Source: Smittia aterrima
Lineage: Eukaryota; Arthropoda; Insecta; Diptera; Chironomidae
Assembly (NCBI GenBank): GCA_033063855.1
Contig: CP093831.1
Span: 6,138,001-6,202,000 of the forward strand
Direction of reading: 5' to 3'
Length of the DNA stretch: 64,000 nt
Positions 22,223 through 35,600 of this stretch are shown piece by piece. Position 1 is the stretch's first letter. Each line of letters opens with the position of its first letter. A program made the position numbers and the translations under genes. The notes below the pieces were generated by a model. The model searched no databases and had not been told where the DNA came from. It was given only the letters and a program-made list of their open reading frames with translations.

Positions 22223-25200
22223 AGAAATTAAAACTCTTTCGCTTAGAGTTATGCAAACGAGCTGCAGAGTTGACCACTCTGGACGAGCATAAAAGCCTCG
22301 CATTAGTCTCAGAGATCGTCGCTTATTGTAATTGAACGCCACTGTCCGCTGTTGTTGGTGCTTTGTTTGCCTTAAAGATACAAGGTGTGTCTATAGGAGT
22401 TTACTTTCGTATCGGTAACAAATCTTCAATTGCAGTTTGAGGCAGCTGGCCGTTTGTAAAGCTCCGTGTATTTCTATGCTGCAGCATGCTCCGCGCTTAG
22501 TTATGAAAGACGTAGAAGTTTGTATTAATAAAGCTCTTTAAATCGCTAATGCTCAATAAATTGTGGCAGTGGTGCAAGCTTCCCCCGAAAGCAAATCAGA
22601 CAACACTTCTGATAATAAAGCAGCGATTTTCACAAACATGAACTTTACTTTCAATAAATAAATCGATATTGTTGGCTCGCAAAGTACATAGAAGCGTTTT
22701 TATTCGATGATGCTTTTTAAATGCTTCTCGTTAGCTTTGTAGCTGGAAGAGAGGAAAAACATGTTCTGATGCATGCAACCGACGCGAGTTGATTAGAAGC
22801 GCGGCAGACCAGACACCTCGTTTCATAAATCGATTGCACATTAGGAATTGTGTAGAGCGTTGTTTAATGGCTCGAACTTACAACTTGTAAGGAGAGGAAT
22901 TACAAAAGGAATTTTATATCATTTTGAGTATGAATTATGGGCGCTACTATTACTTGCATTCATTGCACTGCATTTGCATTTAAACTTTAGCCTCACGTCG
23001 CTTTAATCAGAAATCTGACGACAATGAACTCCATTCGTATTATTTATTTGAGAATTAGTTTGAACGGGAACTGGAATGCAAGCTGATTAAAGTGAGACTT
23101 ACAATGTTGTTGGCGGTTTATTTCATTAATTGATGAAAGGCATAAAGAGTTGACAATAATTCGCTTAAGATTTCGTTGAGCTTAATGATTTGTAATTTTT
23201 TTCTTGTTGCTCTCTAATAATTTCTAAACATTCCTCGAAGACAACTCACTCAAGCCGAACGAAATAAAATTTCATCTCGTTCTTGTGCAATCGATGCTTT
23301 AAGACTTAAAAAAAATTCCGCAACACTCTCTTGTCTTGGATCAATGGGTGCTTATGCGATTCGACGCCAAACACTACGAATTGTTATAAAATATGCAAAT
23401 TAAACAATTGTTCGTTTAGCTCTCCGAGCCGCGACCAGTGGGCAACGATTGCAAATGAATCATCGTGGTGTTAATTTATTGACAACACCTTTTTGAAATT
23501 ACTTTTCCATTTTATAAACTTGCATAGTTAGCTGCGCTGCAAGTCAACAACAAGAGCATAGGAAACAAAAGCGAGCGAAAGAAAGAATGTGGAAAATAGT
23601 TTGAAGGTTCCCTTTCCTTCCGAAGGCGCGCATGCAGTCTCGGAATAAATTAACTGTTAAGCACGTAAAATCGCCGCCTCATCATCAACAAATGAAACTT
23701 CCTAAACACCATGAACAGTCCGACATGCTATAATTAAAAAATATCTTTCAGTTCGAGTCTCTTTGTGCCTCTTAACAAGCCATAAACTCTGCTGATATTT
23801 AAAAGATTTTAATCGATTCAAATTTTTGTGTGCATTTACAATTTTTAATTACAGAAAATAGCATAGCGTAACCGTCGAGGCAGTAAATGAGGTTGCTGGT
23901 CGTGTAAATTGGGATTTTTCTTCTCTTCGAGCGCTATTCAAAGTCTTTTGTCGATATCGAAGACTTTGTCGTTCTCTCGCTTTGAAAACGATCAAGGTTT
24001 CAGAGTAATTTGGTAGTTCGATATTTAATTGATGTTGTGGTTGAGGTGAGGTGATGGAAACAATCGATGATCCACCCACGGTTGCTTCCACTGTCTTAAT
24101 TGAGTTTCTCGTTATTAAAGAACTTAGATTGGCTTAGTAAAACCTCAACAGATTTTCGAGTCTTGTAATTCATTACCAAGTCGCATTATAATTGACCTAG
24201 GAATGAATCGGAGAGATCAATACAGCAATTCATCGAAGCATGAAATTTTCCGTTTGTTTGATTTAGAGTTCAGAGTTTGCCTTCCTTCTTTCGCAACACC
24301 GCCGAGACGATTTGAATAGCAATTGCTGATGATAAACGATTTTCAAACAGACTTCTTTCACGATCCTCTTGCTCTCACTCGCTCAAATCTAATTCCAGGG
24401 TATCTTGGATGCGATTGATTTCTATTGAAGAGTAGTTAGAGCACGTGCCGAGGTCGTGACGAGGCGTCACACAACGAAAATAAGAAATAACAAAACTCGT
24501 TTTGAAATAATTTCATATCCATTCCCTTTATACTTGAGACGAGTTTTTTTTTGTGTTTTGTGGAGTAAACGCGATGCTACAAGGCACTTTAGCGAAATTA
24601 TTTCAATAATACTAAATTACAAAGCGTTTGATCGCGAGGCGATGAGTAGAGAAATTTGTGCAACGAACACAATGAGTGAGAAGATTTATTCGCGAGGAAA
24701 TTTGAGCGCAAACATCGATTGGAATGAATTCCAAAGTTCTGGATGATTTAAAATATTTTCCTGCCTTTCAAAAGATTAAATGAATTGTGACTTAAGTTGC
24801 TGATGATCCCGAAATCTGCTGAAGTCCATTAACCGGAGGAAAGCGATGATCTTCTTTATCTCATTGCATGAAACGACGACAGAGCTTTAAGGCCTTTGTT
24901 TTAGCAAGAGCAAGCGGGAGAGAGATGCATAAAGAAAGCAGAATTTCTTATCAGCGCCAGGCAGAAATTCCTGCTGAGTCTTGAGAGCTACCGTAGCTCA
25001 CCGCTCAATGACTTTAAATATTCAGTTCACTTCCTTTATCTCCTTATCACTCGTTTTCCCATTATATTTTCTTAAATGTAAATTCATGGCTTTATCAAGA
25101 TTATTTAAATATTTTCCTCTCGTTTCGCTTCTTTCATTTCATAAAAATTGTTTTAAGAATCGAGAGCATTCATTGAATTCATTCGAAAGTCTCTTCCATG

Positions 25201-28200
25201 TCGAGATATTGAAAATTCATCGGAAAACCGGGCTTCTGCCTCATGACTCCGAACGAAAAATATGATTGCGATCGATACAAAACGAACGAAAAAAAGTCCA
25301 ACAGAAAATGCAAATGATTTGAAGAAATTAAAATCAATTTGAGTTGTGCAATTGCACGATGGAATTCGTTGGCTTCTCGGATGCCTTCAAGTCCTCTTAA
25401 GATGGCAGCTGTTGATTTTTACAAGTTTTCCACTCACAACAAAAATTAATTGTTATAATTACGAAGACTGTGCTTTCGTTTTCCTGTCTCAATAGTTATC
25501 GTTCAACATTTAATGAATATTTAATCAAAACTTATTTTCAGAAGCACAGCTTGACACTTCCACGAGCCCGTCCGATGCACTTTCCATGTCATACAAAGTG
25601 ATTTCTTTGCTCTCAAGCAATTAAGTGCGGTCTGTAACTTTCAAAAAAACTGTTTCACATCCCTCACAAGCAAGAGCCGTGTGTCGAAAAGCGAAGAAGC
25701 GGAGCAGAGCACAGCAAGATTTTGTAACGCTCTTTACGGCTGATTTGCAAATTAAAATGATATCGGGGCATGTGAGCATGTTAGTGCGAGTGAGACGGAA
25801 GAAAAATTATAATCGTTTAATTGATTTAGTTTCACAACACTTAGAAACATCGCGTACCTACTCGCCCGGCTATAAATAATCACTTTCACAAGAAAAGCAA
25901 AGAAAAAAAAATCGTTTTCAAGCGGCTACTCCAGTTTCTTCATCGTCAAGTTAATTTCGCCAGTCTGAATAGCGTAATTGCATCACATATTTTAATATGA
26001 ATAGCTTGGCTGGTTGTTTAATGATAACACGACTAGTAATTTAAATTAAAGCGATCTTTCAAGATGGAAGGCAATTAAAAGCTGTTGCGTAATGGAAACG
26101 GTGCAGCAGCGAAGCTTTGGGATCGTTTTATGTCGCTCAACATGCTTTTAATCGCGCAAAGAGTCGCGTTTTATGACATCAACAATGATTGAACTAATCC
26201 TTAAATCGAATGTCTCAATTAATTGCAAGATTTCGCCAGGTGAACGAGCATGAAGTTGTTAAAGCTGGCGATACAACTATGAATGACTTTTGACAGCTTC
26301 CATCCTGCGCATTAAGAGAAGTGAGAGCTCAAGCGAAATATTTTTAGGCGAAGCTTAGCTTTCTTCGTGTTGAGTCAACGACTAACATAAAGAAACCTCT
26401 CATTTTTGTCGCTGAGAAATCATCTTCAATAATTGGAATTTTCGTGTGTTGCTCTCTCTCGCCCCTTCTCACATTCTGTTTCTCTATTTTTTTCTACGTT
26501 TTCAAACAGCCGTGACGATATTTGATGTAGAGAATACACGGAGCTGTGCAAGTGTATACATAATTAAAGCTAATTTACTTTTGAAGATGCCCGCCTTCTT
26601 CATTTCATATTCCACCAATGAGAGACTAGACGATCATGAGAAGCTTTTTCTTCTATCGCTCGTCACTCGTTAATTTCAAGCAGTTGCGGAATTGAAATTA
26701 TCAATAAAATCCGTCCAACTTGTCCACTTCAATTAAAAATTCCATTACTCCTCGTTGGACGTGTTGAAAAAGTCATTTCCTCTGTGAAGTCGAGCTCGAT
26801 GATGAGTCTCGCTTACAGTCGAAGCACTTTGGGCAATAAAATAACAAACATAATTAAATTATTTCTAATGCATCGCTTTATCTGCTTCTCGGTATGGGAC
26901 GATCAATGACTTCACAGTTTTCTAGACAACAATTTTTTTCTTGATGAAAAATATTTTTAAAAAAACATTTCTTTGATTAAAAAATATTTTTAAAATCTTA
27001 TTTCATGTCTAGAATATCTTTGAAGTCACTGTCTCATATGTGTCGATGAAAATATCTTCTTATAATTGTACATGAAAGAGTAGCAGTTTGAATATAAAGA
27101 CGCGGCTAATTCACTAATGAATTTATATTCTCAATCTGCTTTATAAGCGATACGTTTTAATTAGAATTTAATTGACAGTCGTGTCTCCACGAATCGAGTT
27201 TCCATAAATATATTATTGTATTAAAATTAACTTTATTTGCACATAAACTTCGCGCTTTATATTCGGACGTGTTGAGCGAGATGGCTCATCGTATCTTTGT
27301 CGCTTCAATAAATCAGAAGCTTCCTTCGTTGCAAACATTCGACGTCGTAGCTGGTGAAGCTTGCGAAACTTGAAATCAATGATATGGAAAACTTTTATCG
27401 CGTCACATGGAATTGATTTAGTTTCACAACATTAAAGCGAAGGAGAGGTTGGTGGAGAAGAAAAAAAAAACTCCGACCGTCTCGTTAAATTAAAAAAGAA
27501 TCACTTTCACAAAGTCCACAAGCGGTGGTTGAGCTCAACGCAAGACAGCAGAAAAAAGTGCTCTAGTTTCGCTTCTCTTCGACAAAAGTCGGGGTAATGT
27601 GAAGAGCTGGAGAAAAAACTGCTGACGGTGAAACGAAAGTGAAACGTTTAACGTAATGTCGTTGATTTCTTATCATTAACATTTTATACACACGGCCAGA
27701 AACAAGCAGCGCGCATGAGGAAATTGAACAAGAAACAGCTTTTTACTGATCACAAAATGTTCTGATTGTGGAGCGCGAGAGGGCCTTCGTCGTATGTTGT
27801 GAAATGAATTTTTCACACGTCCGATAACGAACGAGTTATCATCTTCGCTCATAAATCATTCGTCGTTGCTGCTAAACCAGCTTTGACTGTTGAAATCGAA
27901 AGTTTTACTCTTTTTTTTTATTGAAATGTTAATTAGATCAAGACGAAATAATTGATTAAATAATTTATGGTTGAGTCAAGCGCCCGAAAACCTCGTTTTT
28001 GAAGAAAAAAAGAAAATTGGCTTTGTTACGCGCACGAAGATATTTTCGGAAGGAAAATCGGTGCTGGCTGTTTTTGCGTCAATAAAAATGAACAGTTTAA
28101 TTGAATCAATTTAAACGAGCGTTCAGTGATGGAAGGCCGAATGGAAATATCACAGAAATTCGTTTTTCGCTTCATTCACTTTTATAGCTTTTACATCACA

Positions 28201-31160
28201 CTTTCGATCGAATTTTGATCGCTTTTGTCATCATTTTCGCTTTCTCATGATTTTCACGCTTGAAAATCGCAACGCGCGTATCGACCGAGATGTTTCCATT
28301 CGGCTCGAACCAATTTACATAAGTCGTCGATTTTTGAAGAAAAGAGAGACACGGAAAGAGGAAAAAGCATTCAAAAGCGCATTTGAAACGGTAAGAAGAT
28401 CTTTGACTAATCTTCAGATCCGCGCTGATCACTTCCGAGAATTTCAAACGCTTTCACTTCGAAATTATTCATTTACGGAATTTGATTTACTTTTTGTGCT
28501 TCTTGTAATGCGAATTCGTTTGTTAATTGATCGATGAAAGTTTAACAAACCATTTTGTGTTTGTTTCTTTGGTCCCAGCGGAGTTCTTTCGTTAAGTCTC
28601 GTCGAATCATAATTCCAATAAATTTATGTCACTTTTAATGGAAATGAGTTTTCTTCGAGCTCGTTAATGTCTTATGGATAATGCTGCGCGTGATTAACTA
28701 GAGAGTTTGTGCTCTCTGCCACGATTCCCTTGCAATCGCCAGAAGCGCGAGTTCATTTAAAACTGTACCAGATCTCGACAAATTTATGCATCGTCGATGG
28801 GCACTTTCGGGTGGAGAAATATGATCGTTCGAAACTCGTTCATTTAAATGAGCAAATTTCATACAACACGTTGTTATAGCAGTCGCATTGATATTCACGA
28901 GCAATTGCTACGTATCAAGGATCCGCTGAAATGCAAATTCAGCACACCTCAACGTTGATAAATGATGGCAGATTATTATAAAATACTTTTTACGCAAATG
29001 ACCTTAATTTGCAATTATTTAAAGCAACGGCGGATATCGTAGTCAGATCATAAGCTACTCACGCTCACCCGGAACCCGAGGACGAGAGATAACTGAGAAT
29101 CCTTGTTAGGGCGTATCCAATGAAATATCGCAATTTCATTCACGAAACTGAACGGACAGTGGAAAAAATTGATAATATTTTTCAATTAGCCGCGCGCGCC
29201 GTGTGTATGATTGGAAACTGCATCTAACTTATGTTCGCGATACTTAACGAAACAAAAAATAAGAAAGAAAGAAAAGTCTTCCTGGAAAGAAAAAAAAACA
29301 ATTTTATAGATTACATTCGATGCTTTAATTTTGCATAACATTTTTCTGTGTTTGCTCGACTTGTGCTCCAATCCTCACTCGCGCACATTTTAGAGAAACT
29401 TTTCTTTACACGAAAAAAAAAACTGAAAGAAAAATATTCAAACGAGATAGAAATGCTGCTCTCGGTGAGCGCTCGCCTTTCGTAACAAATGGACAAAAAG
29501 TGAAAATAAACTATGTCTAAAGCAAAAGCTTGTGGGTGGACATTTTTATTTGCAAATATTTAATGTTAAATGAATGAGTAAAGTAGAGTGCGCTCTCGGG
29601 TTCCTTGTTGTTTGCTGTGTTGATGTGTTGCGGGTCGTGGACGAAGAAAAGCATGGGCGGGCAAAGGCGAGTGAAGTGATCGAGATGGAAAAGTCAGCGA
29701 CGCCTGTGCACTCGAGATTTAAGGAAAAACTATCAAAACAAGCCTCGAGACGAGAAATATTTTAAACAGTCTTTGAGTAATTTGCGACGGCGATTCAGAG
29801 AAACAAAAGATTCAGCTTCTTGATTAGACAGGGAAACGATTATTTAATCTGCCAATTTAAGCTTCGTAAGATGCGTTCCAAGTAATAATTTGTTGCACAA
29901 TCAAAAGCCCACTCTAGATTGCTCGATCTGCTTTCCAAGAACAAAACTAGATCCATACTCGACTACCTGATTGCGAAATCTAAAAAAGTACAAAAGAAAA
30001 CTTTTTTCTCGAAAATTTATCGTCAATTAAAGTATAAAAGCCCCGCACAATGCTTCCTCGTTGTGCTCTCACTCGCCTTGTGCGCGACGAAGGTGTGGTA
30101 TGTATATCAGTAGAGAACGCGGTATGGAGATATGAATGGGCCGCTTTCGGACCCGACTAAGTAAACGCTTCCGAGCTAAAGCGCTCTCTGAAAATGTACA
30201 AAAGTGCATTAAAAAAACGTAAGAAAATATTTTCTTTTCGCTTTAAAGGCATTAGAAAAGTTATTAGACTTTCCAACCAACATTTTCCCTTGTTCTGGCT
30301 CGACAACAATAAACAACGGTCAGATAACAACGCTCCGACTTGTTATGGTTTATGCGATTCGCCAACAAACTTCTTGAAATGTCTGCAAGGAAATTTGCAT
30401 TTCTTTTTGTTTTATCGCTTTCATTATGAACTCATTTTTTTACGAGCCTTCCGGTTGCCTTTTGGGTGGATGTAATGAGAGCGGTGATTGCGGCAAACGA
30501 GCGAGAGATGAAATTTGTAATTTATGACGCTGAAATTAAGCGAAAAATTATTCCTCTCGATGAATTTATTTCATGTCATGGAATGGTCAAAACATTTAAC
30601 TACTGAAAAGTTATACGAGCGTCGCATTCGATACTCGAGTTGTGATAGAGCGGCTCATATAAGAGAGAAACTCGAAAATGAGAAGCTAATTGACCCTTTC
30701 CACCATCATCATTCGTTCGATCTCAAGCGCTTGATCCAAAAGCGAGCGAGAGACGAAGGAAGTAAAATCGAATCTAAGCTGGAAAAAAATTGTAACTAGA
30801 TCACCTATTAAGCAGAAGGCCTTAGACTTCTCCTTCGCGATTCGAGACACGAAAAGAAATTGTCAAGGCTTTAACTTCAATGACTTTGGATTATCAAAAG
30901 TCGAAGGAGATTAGCAATCTTTTTCTTAAACATAAAAAAACGAAGAATCATTGGAAAGCCTTGAAATATTTTTTTTCTTGTTTAAATTCGATGAAAATTT
31001 CTACAAAAGATTTCCACAAAACTCGAAGAGCTTCGGATCGCAGACTATCATCGCACGAGAGAGAAAATCAATGATCAATGATGAACACTAATACAATCGC
31101 GTGGATTTCTTCGCGCTCTCCTCGCGAGATGCTGTGAAGCCGTGAGAGAGAGAGACGAAA

Positions 31161-31537
31161 ATGATATCTTCAATTGAATACTTGCGCGAAGAATTGCTGG
31201 CTCCAAAGAAGCAACACAAGCAATTGACGATAGTGTAAGTGAACTGCTCCGTTTATTTGCTCTTTTTCTTAAGCTTTAATCTCAATGTTTTATTTTCTTT
31301 CACGACTACACTCACCTTAACGCGAGTTGTTATTTCATATTATTGTTGTTAACAAACTGTCCAACCTAAAGTATGCTGAAAATTAAATCACATTTCAGTG
31401 GTTTTCTGTACTTGGTACTCGAATGTTACACATCTCGGATTGCGGAGAAGAATTATTTTTATTTTTCTTTGGTCACTTTTATTTCTTTTTTCGTCTGCGG
31501 AACGGTCATCGGTGGATTTACTGGAAGTTTTAAGTGA
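31161..31537 (+). CDS. Two-exon small membrane protein (70 aa), unknown family
   Basis: Exon 1 (31161-31234) and exon 2 (31399-31537) join across a 164-bp intron with a consensus donor (TAGT|GTAAGT) and acceptor (CACATTTCAG). Together they encode 70 residues. Residues 1-21 are charged (MISSIEYLREELLAPKKQ...). A first hydrophobic run (LTIVGFLYLVL, about 22-32) is followed by a basic/polar link (TSRIAEKN) and a second strongly hydrophobic helix with Gly motifs (FSLVTFISFFVCGTVIGG, about 47-64). The start context is GACGAAAATG. A minimal upstream frame, ATG CTG TGA, lies at 31129-31137. AATAAA follows at 31556-31561. Matching phase, splice sites and poly(A) signal support a real gene, although both exons are short. 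It stands alone in the gene-free region before the hamlet-like gene. Function is unknown. Confidence 0.7.
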
Positions 31538-31555
31538 AAACATTTAAGTGAATTA

Positions 31556-31561
31556 AATAAA
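31556..31561 (+). terminator. Poly(A) signal of the 70-aa membrane protein gene
   Basis: AATAAA, 18 bp after the TGA of exon 2. Confidence 0.6.
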
Positions 31562-32399
31562 TTAGGAAAAATCCTTAAAAATATTCGAGAACAAAAATTG
31601 AAGAAACAGTTGAAAGATTTTTTTAAAACAAAAAGAAGGATATTTTGTTATCTATGAGAATAATAAAAAAGAAAAACAGAAAAAAACTTTGATAAGAGAA
31701 AAAAATATTTTCAAAGAAAAATCAAAAGACTTCAATGCGTGAACAGAAAATCACAAAAATATTTCGATGAAAAAGACTTTTATGAATTCAATCAACTCTG
31801 TGTTTGTTTTCAATCTCAATCAGTGCTCAAGAAAGTGAAGAAAGATAAATTCAAATTGACAAATACTTAAAAGAGGAGGAAAGTTTACGACGAGAGTTTA
31901 GCTATAAAGAAGCAAGTGCTCGCGATTTTATGAAATCAATTTGTACAGTTTGCTCTTGTTTTTCGAGGCGATATCATCATTCAGATCGAATTCCTTCCAT
32001 CGGCGCAATTTAATTGAATATCGAAGACGAGCCGAGAGAAAATGTTTTGTATGTTAAAGACTTTTGAAAGAAGCAACACGAGCAGTTAAGAAAGAGTAAA
32101 TTTAATACATCAAGAATATAAATTTCATTTCATTTAATGCAAACGAAGTGAAACTATAACTTTTGCATATCTCTCTGACCATATAAGTATTTAAATAAAT
32201 GAAGAAATGAACATCGTCATATAAACAGCGCAAAGAAAGGCAGAAGAGAGAAAAGTAAAAATAAAATCAGAGACCAGATGACTTTAACATTTTCGCTTGT
32301 GTTCCTTTAAAAAGTTTGGATTGTCAAGAATTAACGTGAAGCGATTTCTCACTCGATCTGAGCGCGAGTGAAAGAAAGCAAAAACTGTATCATCATCAT

Positions 32400-32620
32400 T
32401 CATTATCGTCGAGTGTCCAGGATTACAACGAGAGCCAACGAGAGCTGTCGGAGAACGAAAAAACTTAATTAACTTTTAGTTATCAGCAAAAAGTGTGTGT
32501 GCAAGTTGAGGTCAACTGTTATTTAAGAAGACATTGAGTTGAGTTTCTTGCAAGTGACGAACGATAGAAAAAGGGATTATTAACAAGATATTCAGAGCCA
32601 ACATTGATTGATATGATTGG
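32400..32620 (+). promoter_or_regulatory. Candidate 5' non-coding exon/promoter of the hamlet-like gene
   Basis: A sequence with 5'-leader character (AACTTTTAGTTATC, then AAAAAGTGTGTGTGCAAGTT) ends at GATTGG|GTGAGT (donor at 32621). The only clear acceptor upstream of the hamlet-like start codon is TTGATTTGCAG at 52040. Joining the two would give a 19.4-kb intron and an upstream frame of 15 codons beginning ATG ATT GG. The pairing is inference from splice signals and orientation. Confidence 0.3.
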
Positions 32621-35600
32621 GTGAGTTTTTTTTTAATAACGAAATATTTCTATTTCTTCCTTCATCGTCGTCGCTCATTGAAAATATTCCAACGGCAAAT
32701 CTAAAACAATTTTTTTTTCGTTCGTACGGTCGTAGCTCGTCAAGCAAATGTATCGAGTTACACATGAGTGGAGGAAGAGAATCTCGATGTGAAATCTAAT
32801 ATTTGATTGATTTAGATGAAAAATTAAGCGACGTCCGAGTCGATCAGTTGTTCTGTTAGCCTTCACGCGATTCTCAGAATGAAACAAAATATTTTATTCA
32901 AGCACTCGTTGCTGGTTGACTTGAAAAAAGTCATCGTCTTTACTAGAAAGAAATGTAATAAAAAATGACAACAAATTTCCAGTCTCGTGTCATCGCATTC
33001 GATAGAACACATTAAGTATTCAACATAATTCGACTCGTGCGCGAGACTTTCGTTTGCTTCTCCTCGAATGACTCATTCAGCTCCGGCCGATGTTCGATAA
33101 AAGTTGCGAAATATTTCTTCTGCATGCAGCAGCTTTGAGCAGATGCAGTTGAAAAATGGAATTCAATAAAAAGCGAGTTTAAAGCGAAGTTGCAGCAGTT
33201 CGCTTGCTTATGAATACGAGAGCTTACTTAATGGGCAGGTCAAACGGTGGCATGAAAGAACATCGAGAAAAATCGCGAGTGAATCAGCGAGAGCCGCGCT
33301 TCAGTTCCCAGCCGAACAACAAATCGTTTATGTGTCATCCTTTGTTTTATTAATGTTTCAACGCACGGGTTGCGCTGTGGGAAAATGCAATATTTGCAAA
33401 ACATCATTTTCCGTTCTTCAAGTGAGCTGAAGAATCGAATGCATTCTCTGCGAATAATCGCTATTATGTCATTACGACCTTTGCAGTCGTCAGGTGTGAA
33501 AATATTCTGCGAATTCTTCGAGAACGAATTATTACAATTTAATCTGTCTGGGAAAAACAAATTCCGCACTCGCGAGAGATGAATCGACGACGACGGCGCG
33601 CAGCTTGAAAAAAAAGTAAATGAAGAATGAAAAGTGAATCTTGTTGCTTATTCAGTAAAGCGTGGGACTCCACCACTCTCGAGATGTTTGTTAAAACAAG
33701 CTAAAACATCTTTTTATTGTTAATCGTCTGTTTACATTTCAATAGCGTTTCAAGCTATTTGAAAAATCATCTTTTGATTGCGTGGAGCGTGGAATGAGTC
33801 GAGCACTAATTTCCTCGTCAGCTCAAGATGCTGGTAGAGTGTGATTGAGGTAATTAATCAACCAAAATGCCTAGCGAGTATCCGAAGGAAGAATAAATGA
33901 AGGTTGTGAACAAGCAGTCATGCGACAAGAACAGAAAGAGATGAGATGACAACTTTGTTTGAGCTACATCTCGCCACGAGAAGCTCTCGCTATTAAATTT
34001 CCGTCACGAGATTATCTTACACTCTTGATGCGACGATTAAGATGAATTCTCACATTTAAAGATCGCAACGCGAGCCATCTTCTCCGCATTGTAGTTGACC
34101 TATATTCTTAATGACGAGAAGGCCAAGAGCACAATTGTGTTCGCCTTTGATTTTATTTTTTTTTCTTCTGCTGCCTTCTTAAATTACATCACAATATTTT
34201 GTGCCTTTGAGCGAACAATGCGAAAAAAATGAATCTTATTTATATTTAGATGCGAAATTATGAAATTGTGCCCTTGAGAGCCTCGTGCTGTTTTGTCTTA
34301 TGCGTCGCTCTTCTCCCGCTCAAGATCTTGATAGGAAATTCAATCGAACGAATAATTTAATTCCGGCGGGACTCATTGAAAATCGAAAGTTTTATTTTTG
34401 GCGGAACAATAACTTTTAAGTTTACCGAATGATGATTTTCCATCTTGAATGGATTTCAATTGATTCTTAAATTGATTTTATTTCGGCGAAAGTCAATCGC
34501 TTATTATTCCGTGAGTCGTTCGCACAATGCACATTTAAGAAGACACAGCAAGTCTTTCTTTCCATTTGAATTGAACGAGGAGAGTCGTGATTTTTCCATG
34601 AGACCAAAAAGCGATTCATTAAAGGAGAAATAAAATGCTTTTCACGATGAGAAATGTCATTTTGCCATCGCCCGATTCAGTTATGACTCGTCTTCAGCCG
34701 GAAAAATTACTATAATCTCGCTTCATCATCTCGCCACGGCTCAATGAACGGCGCAAAAACTCTTGCACTTGTTGATTAAAATTTCTCCGCGCAAAAAGCG
34801 TCGACTTTCCGTGCATAATATTTTCTCTCTCCGGCAGCGCTTTTTGTTTTGTGTGAAACATCTTTACTGCATTTCGAACGCAGCGCATCGCAAAAGTCAT
34901 TAGATGATCTCGTTTTTCCTTTTTTTAGAGCAGATGATGTCGTTTAAAAGACGTCGTATTAAATTTTATTTTATAACTGTGTTTAAACGCGAGCAGAAGA
35001 AAGAAAAATGGAAAGTTGTTACAAAATTGGAAAATGATTTCAATTATTATAAAGAAGATGAAAATTGAAGGAAACTGAATATCGCTCGTTTCGTTTTTTG
35101 CTGCTGCCGACATCCCCGAGATATCACTTTCTATGTTCAAGAGATTGAGTGCCGGCGAGAGCTGTCAAAGATCTTTTATTATTATGACTATAATGAGCAG
35201 TTTTGCAGCGAAAATCCGGAGCAAATTGAACATTAAAGTGCAAGAGAGGGAACTTCCTCATTACTTACTAGATTTAGCAATAGAAATATGAGCCTTAGTC
35301 TTCCTCTTATCTTAACCAGAATAATTTCCTTTAAGTAAATTGCATCAAGTCTGAGTTATGTCCAGTCCTTTACTTAAGAAGCCACCGCCAAGCTCGCTAT
35401 TAAAACAAGAGAATTAACCGAGCACTAATCGATATTATAGATTCCTTTTGCTTTAAGACGCAGTCAATAAATGTTCAGCAAGTTTTTTGATGTGCGCAAA
35501 CATTAAATTACAGAAAATTAAATTCAAATAGAGCGTTGTTAAGTTGCTTTGCTTACAATTTGTATTTAACGATCGAAAGATGAAACTTTACGACGCACAT

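Larger units (their letters stand above)
20163..31160. other. Long gene-free region, probable regulatory DNA
   Basis: About 11 kb without a supported exon, apart from a possible first exon of the minus-strand Cys-rich gene near 20.2-20.5 kb. Homeodomain-type words (TAATTA, AATTAAT) and A/T runs are abundant. The region contains one miniature inverted-repeat element (21479-21572) and a short CT microsatellite. Given the developmental regulator downstream, enhancer content is plausible but not demonstrable from sequence alone. Confidence 0.45.

Noticed and set aside
30194..30475. Plus-strand frame starting MYKSALKKRKK
   Set aside because: Low-complexity start, no domain, and no splice or poly(A) support.
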